Source: CAYSHJ01 sp964589725 (GTDB lineage: Bacteria > Planctomycetota > Planctomycetia > Planctomycetales > Planctomycetaceae). From it: a stretch of 6,165 bases of DNA. The notes beneath the pieces are model-generated. The model did no database searches. It was not told the DNA's origin and saw only the letters and a list, made by a program, of their open reading frames with translations. Positions 1 through 5,091 of this stretch are shown here, piece by piece (positions within the stretch are counted from its first letter, which is position 1; each line of letters begins with the position of its first letter). The stretch lies in assembly GCA_964589725.1 (NCBI GenBank), contig CAZPUJ010000621.1, positions 1 to 6,165 of the forward strand, in the 5' to 3' direction. The position numbers and the translations under genes were made by a program.

Positions 1-326
1 ATCCGTCATCGCCTACGGCCGGTCGCGGCGGGATAGAAATCCCAAGCGACTTGCCCCCCCTTGTGTCGGCGTTCGTTTCAAGACCCACGTGACAATCGCT
101 TCACGCGGCTCGGTGAATCGTTCCGTCGCCAACTGTCTGACCACTATCTTCGACAGTCCGTTGGGTTGTCCTTTAAGTCCTTTGACAGCTTCGCGAATCG
201 AACCACAAACTCGTCGCCACCCGATCGCACCATTCAATCCGGTTCCACGCGGCGAGCCAATCAGACGTAAGACAAGCAAGGTTTGGATTTTGCAGGGGCT
301 GAACTTCTCGACGAGATGGTTCACGG
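1..326. other. Upstream region without a supportable gene
   Basis: No convincing gene is visible here. Several frames are open at once: plus frame 2 from the window edge into the next gene, plus frame 1 from 37 to 270, and a minus-strand frame at 13-324. None gives a recognisable motif, an even codon bias or a ribosome-binding site, so I read them as chance openings. The first 36 bases could be the last 11 codons of a gene to the left (plus frame 1, stop TAG at 34-36), but that is too short to support. A run of seven C lies at 54-60. I see no clear promoter for the downstream gene. Confidence 0.4.
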
Positions 327-2240
327 ATGTCGATGCGATATCATCCGTCGTGCAGCTTCACTCACCTGCTGACGGCCCGACTGATGAATCGTTCGACGAT
401 CAGCCACGACACGCCCGCTCCCGCGCCGGGTTCGTTGCCGCTTCGCCGAGCGGAGTTGGTCGCGGTGCTGCTGCTCTGCTTGATCGGTGGCGGGTTGCGA
501 TTCGCATTTCCGAGCCGCATCGCCATCGAGCACTTCGACGAAGGTGTCTATGCCTCGAACCTGTTGTTCCCCGACCAAGACTACCGCTACCCCGACCGCC
601 ACCTCTACGCCCCATCGCTCGTCCCAGCGCTGATTGAGTGGTCGATCATGGCCTTCGGCGACAAGGGAATCGCCCCGATGCTTCCGTCACTGCTCTTCGG
701 GACGCTGACGATCCCGTTGATCTGGTGGGTCGGCCGCCAATGGTTCGGCCCGCTCGCCGGAGTCGCCGCCGCGACACTGCTGAGCCTCAGCGACTTCCAC
801 ATCGCCTTTAGCCGCAGCGCACTGACCGACGTGCTGCTCTGCTTCTGGCTCCTGCTCGCCGTCTACTTATTCGAGCGAGTCTTCCGCGACCTCGCCTGGC
901 CCACCGCCATCGCCGCCGGCGTCATCACCGGCCTCGCCTGGTGGACCAAGTACATCGGCTGGCTCCCGCTCGCGATCAGCCTCAGCGGCCTCGTGGCCTG
1001 GTCGACGTTCGCGCGATGCGATGAACGCCACTTCCTCCGACATTTGACTCTTTGGGCCGTCGCCGCCCTGACAGCTCTTTTGGTTTGGTCGCCGTACTGG
1101 CTGAGTCTCCCAAATGGCTATGCCGAAGTCGCTCGGAATCACAGCCAATACGTCGTGGGTTTTGCCGGCTGGACCAGCGGCTCGCTTCGTCAGCGTGAAG
1201 CATTAGAGGCATTCAACAGCCCCTGGAGTTGGGGCGGATTGACGTTGGTGACTACGGGGATCGGTGGAATTTGGATGATGCGTGCCCCGAAATCGAGGTC
1301 ACTTTCCATCCTGCTCGTCGGTCGACCTAGCCCGATTGGTGGGTGCTTCTGGACGGTCGCTCTGGTAGCAATCGCGATGGGAACAATGGTCATGAATGCC
1401 AGCCGCCTTCTACGGGTGACTGCGATCTTTGGTTTGTTTTTGGGAATCGGAGTGACCATCACTTCGTGGATCAAACGATGGCGAGACCGGCAATCGACGT
1501 TCACAATCGACGCCAATCCGTTGGTCGTTCGGCTTATTTATTGGTTCTTCCAACGAGCCGACTGGTTGCTGGCGGCTTGGGTCATCGGGTTGACGTTCAG
1601 TATCCCTCTTTACCGGCCATACCCCCGGCTGGCACTACCTTGGCTGGTCGGCATCATTCTCCTGTTCTCCCGTTTCTACGGAACTCGTCCGCATATTGAG
1701 CCCCCCCCGCCGACCGTGGAAGAACGAATGCAGGCTTGGATTCTCTTTGGGATGACAATCGGTCTTCTTCTATTGGTCTCTTGGATGCCGATTCCTGCCG
1801 ACTCGTTCCGATTCCGATGTTGGGAAACGCGGAGCCAGTTTCGTGGGATTGCACGCCATGTGACCGGCGACGTTCTGAAGATCGTCCAAGCCGCCAATCA
1901 AAAACCGATTCAAGACACGATAGCGGTGCTCTACGTCTACGCCGAACCGGGCCTCTACTTTCACTTGCCGGCCGAAGGCTTGGCCGTGCAGCCAGCCGGG
2001 AATCTCGACTTCGTGGACATTGCGGCGACTCGGAAGCTGCCGACGTTTTTGATCACCGGGCCGCACGCTCATCGCAGCCGAGCATTCGCGGACGAGTTCG
2101 CCAAGCGAGCCGAGCAGTTTGAGTTGATCGCCCGCTACCCGTATGACGCGAGCGATTTTGTGCGGCTGGACGACGTCAGCGCGACGCAACTGCGTGCTCA
2201 CCGCGAGCCGTTGGAAGTGCGGTTGTTCCAGGTGAAGTGA
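327..2240 (+). CDS. GT39/ArnT-like polytopic glycosyltransferase
   Basis: The predicted 637-residue inner-membrane protein probably moves a sugar from a polyprenyl-phosphate donor to an extracytoplasmic acceptor, as dolichyl-phosphate-mannose mannosyltransferases and ArnT do. The acceptor cannot be told. TM1 (about 44-61) is followed by a loop with the acidic motif HFDEGVYA (69-76; D71 and E72 fit the family's catalytic acidic site), then FSRSALTD (161-168), about a dozen hydrophobic segments to residue 487, and a basic PYPR motif near 431-434 that resembles the family's R-Y motif before a late TM helix. Residues about 490-637 form a soluble alpha/beta-like C-terminal domain. An in-frame stop at 300-302 makes 327 the first ATG. 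ATG 384 (MNRSTISH) is an equally plausible start giving 618 residues, and neither has a strong ribosome-binding site. A run of eight C at 1701-1708 lies inside the gene. The gene stands alone, with no linked glycan genes in view. Confidence 0.85.
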   Translation: MSMRYHPSCSFTHLLTARLMNRSTISHDTPAPAPGSLPLRRAELVAVLLLCLIGGGLRFAFPSRIAIEHFDEGVYASNLLFPDQDYRYPDRHLYAPSLVPALIEWSIMAFGDKGIAPMLPSLLFGTLTIPLIWWVGRQWFGPLAGVAAATLLSLSDFHIAFSRSALTDVLLCFWLLLAVYLFERVFRDLAWPTAIAAGVITGLAWWTKYIGWLPLAISLSGLVAWSTFARCDERHFLRHLTLWAVAALTALLVWSPYWLSLPNGYAEVARNHSQYVVGFAGWTSGSLRQREALEAFNSPWSWGGLTLVTTGIGGIWMMRAPKSRSLSILLVGRPSPIGGCFWTVALVAIAMGTMVMNASRLLRVTAIFGLFLGIGVTITSWIKRWRDRQSTFTIDANPLVVRLIYWFFQRADWLLAAWVIGLTFSIPLYRPYPRLALPWLVGIILLFSRFYGTRPHIEPPPPTVEERMQAWILFGMTIGLLLLVSWMPIPADSFRFRCWETRSQFRGIARHVTGDVLKIVQAANQKPIQDTIAVLYVYAEPGLYFHLPAEGLAVQPAGNLDFVDIAATRKLPTFLITGPHAHRSRAFADEFAKRAEQFELIARYPYDASDFVRLDDVSATQLRAHREPLEVRLFQVK

Positions 2241-2260
2241 AGACTTGCCGTTAGTCTTCA
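2238..2260 (+). terminator. Hairpin over the glycosyltransferase stop codon
   Basis: TGAAGAC (2238-2244) and GTCTTCA (2254-2260) form a perfect 7-bp stem around a 9-base loop, starting at the TGA stop itself. It has few GC pairs and no T-run follows, so it is at best a weak terminator or an mRNA 3'-end stabiliser. The larger palindrome just downstream may do the real work of ending transcription. Confidence 0.25.
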
Positions 2261-2394
2261 AACAAGCGAACCCTACCGGGCTTGCCCCGGAGTTCGTGGG
2301 ATTGTGCACTACTCGGCGGCACGCCAAACAAACGGCTCAGTCGGGCAGAATCCCGTAAACCACTGGGGCAAGCCCAGTGGGGTCGCTTGATTGA
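2258..2394. repeat. 137-bp imperfect palindrome (MITE/REP-like element)
   Basis: The left arm (2258-2309) and the reverse complement of the right arm (2343-2394) are both 52 bases and align with two single-base gaps at about 41 of 53 columns, by hand count. Both arms begin TCAA(A/T)CAAGCGA, share GGGCTTGCCCC, and share GGGATT(G/C)TGC further in. About 33 bases at the centre are unpaired. Each arm also folds alone: the right arm as CCACTGGG/CCCAGTGG (2360-2367/2373-2380), the left as CCGGG/CCCGG (2276-2280/2286-2290). TTAGT occurs just outside both ends (2251-2255 and 2398-2402) and could be a target duplication, but it does not abut the ends exactly. It has no coding capacity. It may be a non-autonomous mobile element or a dispersed extragenic palindrome, and it could serve as a bidirectional terminator. 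The copy number is unknown. Confidence 0.65.
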
Positions 2395-2417
2395 GGGTTA
2401 GTTCTTGGTTCTGAGTT

Positions 2418-2449
2418 GCTCGTCCACGGCGCGCGTCGCTCGTCCGCGG
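2418..2449. repeat. 12-bp direct repeat beside parS1
   Basis: GCTCGTCCACGG (2418-2429) recurs as GCTCGTCCGCGG (2438-2449), 11 of 12 identical, with starts 20 bp apart (about two helical turns). The second copy abuts the first parS-like site. It could be a paired protein-binding site or a simple duplication; nothing in the sequence decides which. Confidence 0.4.
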
Positions 2450-2465
2450 TGTTCCACGTGGAACG
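2450..2465. other. parS: parS-like ParB-binding site 1
   Basis: TGTTCCACGTGGAACG has a perfect 14-bp palindromic core, GTTCCACGTGGAAC (2451-2464). It matches the bacterial parS consensus TGTTNCACGTGAAACA in form and equals the GTTCCACGTGGAAC core known from pseudomonads. ParB is expected to load here and spread as a CTP-dependent clamp. It lies about 220 bp before the likely parB start, so it may also affect parB expression. Confidence 0.85.
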
Positions 2466-2487
2466 CAAAGTCGCGTGTCTCTTGCCC

Positions 2488-2503
2488 CGTTTCACGTGGA
2501 ACG
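2488..2503. other. parS: parS-like ParB-binding site 2
   Basis: CGTTTCACGTGGAACG combines a GTTTCACG left half (the Bacillus-type half) with a CGTGGAAC right half. The 14-bp core is 2489-2502. Its centre is 38 bp from that of site 1, about 3.6 helical turns, so two ParB dimers could bind side by side on different faces of the DNA. Confidence 0.85.
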
Positions 2504-2621
2504 CGGTTGTCCCAGGGGAAGTGGCGGACGTAGCTTTTACATAGACCCTGACACTCCGCATGCGAGCCGCACAACTCGCGGCAGGTGAACTGTCGAAGAG
2601 AACCTGCAGAACTCGCACAAT

Positions 2622-2657
2622 TGTGTTTCCTGTGTTTCTTGTGTTTCCTGTGCTTCC
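2622..2657 (+). repeat. Four 9-bp tandem repeats before parB
   Basis: The units are TGTGTTTCC, TGTGTTTCT, TGTGTTTCC and TGTGCTTCC. The array ends about 29 bp before the parB ATG, so it probably lies in the parB leader. It is free of A and pyrimidine-rich, hence unstructured. Slippage could change the leader length. Read in the parB frame it gives Cys-Phe-Leu repeats, which do not belong to ParB and argue against the upstream GTG start. Confidence 0.7.
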
Positions 2658-2675
2658 TCAGTCTCCGAATCGCAC

Positions 2676-2680
2676 GGAAG
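2676..2680 (+). promoter_or_regulatory. Ribosome-binding site supporting the parB start at 2687
   Basis: GGAAG lies 6 bases before the ATG at 2687. It is a modest Shine-Dalgarno match, but no comparable signal is evident at the upstream GTG (2585). Together with the conserved ParB N-terminus beginning just after 2687, it decides the start. Confidence 0.55.
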
Positions 2681-2686
2681 TCGACC

Positions 2687-3634
2687 ATGGATCAAGCGGA
2701 AGATCGAATTCAATTTCGCACGCGGCTGGGACGCGGCCTGAACGCCCTGTTGGGGAATCCCGACGCTGGATCGTCGCCAGATGTCTCCAATGATTCAGCC
2801 GCGTCGCCGACGGTGGGCGACCTGCGGCAGATTCCGATTCAGGTCATCGAGCGAAACCCGTTTCAACCGCGCACGGAGTTCGATGACGCTGCACTTAAAG
2901 AACTCAGCGAGAGCATTCAGCAACACGGTGTGCTTCAACCGTTGCTGGTCCGCGCGTTGCCGGATGGTGGCTGGCAGTTGATCGCGGGCGAGCGGCGGAT
3001 GCTGGCGGCCCAGCAAGCCGGCTTAGCGACCGTGCCCTGCCGAGTGCTCGAACTCGACGATCAACATGTTTGCGAGGTTGCTCTCGAAGAGAACCTCAAA
3101 CGGAAAGACCTCAACGTCCTCGAAAAAGCGCAGGCGTTTCAGGATTACTTGCAGCGTTTCGGCCGCTCGATCGAAGAGCTGTCGAAGCAACTGAGCCTTG
3201 ATCGCTCGACGGTGTCGAACATGCTGCGGCTGTTGGAACTGCCCGAGCCGGTTAAGCAATCGCTCCGTTCCGACAAGATTAGCGCCGGTCACGCGCGAGC
3301 GTTGTTGTCGCTGCCCGAGTCCGACCAGATTGCCCTCTGCCAGAGAATCATTTCGGACTCACTCTCGGTTCGCGCGACAGAGTCCGCCGTGCGTGAAACG
3401 CTCGCGGCCATGAACTCCAACGGCTCGACCGTGCCCTTCGAGAAAACGTCCGATGTGAACTCGAAACCGCAACCAACGCAACACGTCTTGTCGCTACAAG
3501 GACAACTTCGTGATCTGCTCGGGCTGCCCGTGGAGATCAAGCTGAAAGGGAAAGAGTCTGGCCAGGTCGTGATCACGTTTCAGTCGAACGACGACTTCGA
3601 ACGGATTCTGCGAATGCTGCGTCGCGCGGCGTAA
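2687..3634 (+). CDS. parB: Chromosome-partitioning protein ParB (Spo0J/Noc family)
   Basis: This 315-residue protein binds parS, closes into a CTP-dependent sliding clamp and marks the origin region for segregation. The N-terminus carries RLGRGLNALLG (13-23), the short motif through which ParB stimulates its ParA ATPase. The CTP-binding/ParB-N domain follows, with RNPFQPR (56-62), GERR (101-104) and ENLKRKDLN (135-143). In the last box the family's usual Gln of ENxQR is Lys138. A helix-turn-helix spans about 161-186 (IEELSKQLSLDRSTVSN), followed by a helical DNA-binding core. A variable linker (about 240-265) leads to the C-terminal dimerisation domain (about 266-315). Length and order are normal for the family. 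The start at ATG 2687 is chosen from the ribosome-binding site and the position of the N-terminal motif. No parA is adjacent, which is unusual for a chromosomal parB. Three parS-like sites flank the gene, which makes self-binding and local autoregulation likely. Confidence 0.95.
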   Translation: MDQAEDRIQFRTRLGRGLNALLGNPDAGSSPDVSNDSAASPTVGDLRQIPIQVIERNPFQPRTEFDDAALKELSESIQQHGVLQPLLVRALPDGGWQLIAGERRMLAAQQAGLATVPCRVLELDDQHVCEVALEENLKRKDLNVLEKAQAFQDYLQRFGRSIEELSKQLSLDRSTVSNMLRLLELPEPVKQSLRSDKISAGHARALLSLPESDQIALCQRIISDSLSVRATESAVRETLAAMNSNGSTVPFEKTSDVNSKPQPTQHVLSLQGQLRDLLGLPVEIKLKGKESGQVVITFQSNDDFERILRMLRRAA

Positions 3635-3642
3635 CAGAGACG

Positions 3643-3657
3643 GCTCTCGCCGAGAGC
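3643..3657 (+). terminator. Short hairpin after parB
   Basis: GCTCTC (3643-3648) and GAGAGC (3652-3657) form a 6-bp stem with a 3-base loop, 8 bases after the parB stop. GGGCGACACT follows rather than a T-run, so it is not a classical intrinsic terminator. It may still end or protect the parB transcript. Confidence 0.3.
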
Positions 3658-3668
3658 GGGCGACACTC

Positions 3669-3684
3669 GGTTCCACGTGAAACC
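3669..3684. other. parS: parS-like ParB-binding site 3
   Basis: GGTTCCACGTGAAACC has a core GTTCCACGTGAAAC (3670-3683) with a single asymmetric pair. It matches the consensus TGTTNCACGTGAAACA at every core position, and its outer G/C pair is also palindromic. It ends 5 bp before the -35 element of the tRNA promoter, so ParB loaded here would sit against RNA polymerase. Confidence 0.85.
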
Positions 3685-3689
3685 ACTCG

Positions 3690-3718
3690 TTGACGTCCCT
3701 GTCGAGCAGACATAGACT
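3690..3718 (+). promoter_or_regulatory. Sigma-70-type promoter of tRNA-Pro
   Basis: TTGACG (3690-3695, 5 of 6 to the -35 consensus) and TAGACT (3713-3718, 4 of 6 to the -10 consensus) are separated by the ideal 17 bp. Transcription would start near 3725, about 8 bases before the tRNA, which fits a short 5' leader removed by RNase P. Confidence 0.65.
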
Positions 3719-3732
3719 GCCCGCCCGACTTG

Positions 3733-3807
3733 CGGGGTGTAGCTCAGCCTGGCTAGAGCGCTTGCTTTGGGAGCAAGAAGTCGCAGGTTCAAATCCTGTC
3801 ACCCCGA
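3733..3807 (+). tRNA. tRNA-Pro (anticodon UGG)
   Basis: This is a complete 75-base cloverleaf. The acceptor stem is CGGGGTG (3733-3739) with CACCCCG (3800-3806), followed by discriminator A3807. The D stem is GCTC/GAGC (3742-3745/3756-3759). The anticodon stem is CTTGC/GCAAG (3761-3765/3773-3777) with loop TTTGGGA, giving anticodon TGG at 3768-3770 and G37, as expected for proline. The variable loop has 5 bases. The T arm is GCAGG/CCTGT with loop TTCAAAT (3788-3794). The first pair is C-G, typical of bacterial tRNA-Pro. No CCA is encoded, so the end must be added by CCA nucleotidyltransferase. It reads CCA, and CCG by wobble, both frequent in GC-rich genes. Confidence 0.97.
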
Positions 3808-3836
3808 TTTGACTTAGAGCCGACTTGGTGGAAGCT

Positions 3837-3851
3837 GCTCGTTCAGCGAGC
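3837..3851. terminator. Small hairpin between the tRNA and cpaE ends
   Basis: GCTCG (3837-3841) and CGAGC (3847-3851) form a 5-bp stem with a 5-base loop, overlapping the cpaE stop codon. The tRNA (plus) and cpaE (minus) converge here with only 35 bp between them. This is the only structure that could end either transcript, and it is weak with no T-run. Confidence 0.2.
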
Positions 3852-5063
3852 GGCGTTCGAGGACAGGAAGCTGAACAGGCCCTTTTTCGTCTTAGTCTGT
3901 TCGGCGGGTTTCTTGTCGTCCGGCTCGGTGTTCTGGTCGAGCTGCTGCGCGAGTTGTTCGAGGGCTTTGGTGATGCGCGCCTTAGGGGCGTGTGTGAGCA
4001 GCGGGATGCCGTTGTTGCGTGATTCAACCATCGCGACGTATTCGTTCGGAAGCTGCGCGTAGATTTCGCGCCCAATCGTTTCGAGCGCCTTACTAAGGCT
4101 GATATTGGCGTCTTGCAGACCCATGCGGTTGACGATGATTTTGATTTTCTCGGGCAGACCTTCGCGTGTGTCGAAGAACTGCGTCAGGCGAACGACGTTG
4201 CGGAGGCAAGGCAAATCCAACTGTGTGATCAGCAGCACGCTGTCCGAGACTTCCATCGCGGCGAGGTCTAAAGGTCCAAAGCCTTTACTAATGTCGATGA
4301 TCAAGTGTGTGAAGGTGGCTTTGAGCAGGGCGATGACTCGACGCAGTTCGTCCGGCGAAATGGCTGGCCGTTCGTCCATCTGCACAGGACGAGGCAGCAG
4401 ATAAGCGCCGCTCGCGTGCTTGCTGAGCGAGCGTTTCAGCAAAGCGTAGTCCAAGCGGCTGATGTTGTCTGCGACGTCTTGAATGGTGTAGTCGGGAATG
4501 ATGTCCAACCAGACATCGGCGTCGCCGAGCGCCAGATCAAGATCGATGATCGCGACGTTGTTACGCGGACTCTTTGCGAGCATGCAGGCGAGATTGACGG
4601 CGACCGCCGTGCAACCGACTCCGCCGCTGACGCCGGCGATGGTGATGACCTGCGACGCGCGATCGCAACCTTCTTCGTTGCGGTTGATCTGCGTTTGTTG
4701 AATGCGATCGAGCGCCGCTAAGAAGTCGTCCAGCTTCAGTGGATGCGCGAGAAATTCGCGAGCTCCGTTCCGCATCGCTCGCAAGATCAGACTGCCTTCT
4801 TGCGCGCTGCTGATGACCAGCGCGGCGCAGTTGGGCAAGTTGGTCGAGATTTGGGCGACCAGATCGAGGCCCTTGGTCGGTTCAGAGTCAATCGCGATCA
4901 GCGCGATGTCCGGCTGCGTCTGCGCGACGACATCGAGGAAATAGTCGTAGCTGGAGCACTCCGCCTCCAACCAGACGGCGTCGAGGCCCAACAACAGATT
5001 CTTCAGCGACGCGCGGCTGGAATCTTTCGGGTCAACCAGTGCTAGACGGACAACGCTCTTCAT
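3843..5063 (-). CDS. cpaE: CpaE/TadZ-type Tad pilus assembly protein
   Basis: The 406-residue protein belongs to the CpaE/TadZ group, which positions the Tad (Flp) pilus machine at the inner membrane. Residues 1-120 are an atypical response-regulator receiver domain: D11 and D59 remain, but the conserved C-terminal Lys is His107 (FLAHP, 104-108), so phosphorylation is doubtful. Residues about 138-375 are a ParA/MinD-type fold: GVSGGVGCT (144-152) replaces KGGVGKT, IDLDLALGDAD (173-183) is the Walker A' region, LIIDIS (254-259) resembles Walker B, and IIVNRMG (309-315) is the usual late strand. Both P-loop lysines are absent (Ser146 and Cys151). TadZ proteins often lose the second; losing both suggests weak or no ATP hydrolysis. 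The C-terminal 30 residues are charged with a small hydrophobic end (GLFSFL). The ATG at 5063 sits exactly before the first receiver strand. It lies 28 bp after the secretin gene, probably in one operon. No CpaF/TadA gene follows. Confidence 0.9.
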   Translation of the reverse strand: MKSVVRLALVDPKDSSRASLKNLLLGLDAVWLEAECSSYDYFLDVVAQTQPDIALIAIDSEPTKGLDLVAQISTNLPNCAALVISSAQEGSLILRAMRNGAREFLAHPLKLDDFLAALDRIQQTQINRNEEGCDRASQVITIAGVSGGVGCTAVAVNLACMLAKSPRNNVAIIDLDLALGDADVWLDIIPDYTIQDVADNISRLDYALLKRSLSKHASGAYLLPRPVQMDERPAISPDELRRVIALLKATFTHLIIDISKGFGPLDLAAMEVSDSVLLITQLDLPCLRNVVRLTQFFDTREGLPEKIKIIVNRMGLQDANISLSKALETIGREIYAQLPNEYVAMVESRNNGIPLLTHAPKARITKALEQLAQQLDQNTEPDDKKPAEQTKTKKGLFSFLSSNAAR

Positions 5064-5091
5064 GGGTAAGGATCACTCGGGATGCTGACGG

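Larger units (their letters stand above)
2241..2686. other. Repeat-rich intergenic region before parB
   Basis: This 446-bp gap has no gene. From left to right it holds a hairpin over the preceding stop codon, a long imperfect palindrome, a 12-bp direct repeat, two parS-like sites, two short inverted repeats (GCGAG/CTCGC at 2562-2566/2575-2579 and GCAGGT/ACCTGC at 2581-2586/2602-2607), and a 9-bp tandem repeat. A GTG-initiated reading (2585) could extend parB upstream by 34 residues, but it would read through the tandem repeat as CFLCFLCFL and looks spurious. The parB promoter must lie here. I cannot place it: TTGTCC (2507-2512) with TAGCTT (2531-2536) at 18 bp is the best pair, and it is weak. 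Confidence 0.6.

Noticed and set aside
41..62. Remnant of the fold-back repeat (CAAGCGAC near CTTGCCCC)
   Set aside because: Only two short words match, with different spacing and no inverted partner nearby, so chance is the simpler reading.
85..90. CACGTG core as a fourth parS site
   Set aside because: The flanks (GACC and ACAA) do not match the GTTYC/GRAAC arms. Only the 6-bp centre is shared.
182..187. TTGACA as the -35 of a glycosyltransferase promoter
   Set aside because: No -10-like hexamer occurs at 16-18 bp; the sequence there is GC-rich or ACAAAC.
13..324. 103-residue minus-strand reading frame
   Set aside because: No motif I recognise and no ribosome-binding site. It overlaps two other open frames, and its codon pattern is not clearly gene-like.
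89..637. 182-residue plus-strand frame running into the glycosyltransferase
   Set aside because: Its second half is an out-of-frame Arg/Pro-rich shadow of the clear membrane protein, and its first half has no recognisable content.
2585..2686. 34-residue N-terminal extension of ParB from GTG 2585
   Set aside because: It translates a 9-bp tandem repeat into CFL repeats. The conserved ParB N-terminus and a ribosome-binding site point to ATG 2687.
2395..2686. Replication origin (oriC) beside parS
   Set aside because: I see no cluster of DnaA boxes (TTATCCACA-like) and no AT-rich unwinding stretch in the gap.
3494..4075. 193-residue minus-strand frame across parB, the tRNA and cpaE
   Set aside because: It reads the antisense of the tRNA as the well-known spurious string VTGFEPATSCSQS and shadows two real genes.
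3843..5063. CpaE as the missing chromosomal ParA for the nearby ParB
   Set aside because: It has an N-terminal receiver domain, lacks both P-loop lysines and is in operon with a secretin, which fits TadZ/CpaE rather than ParA.
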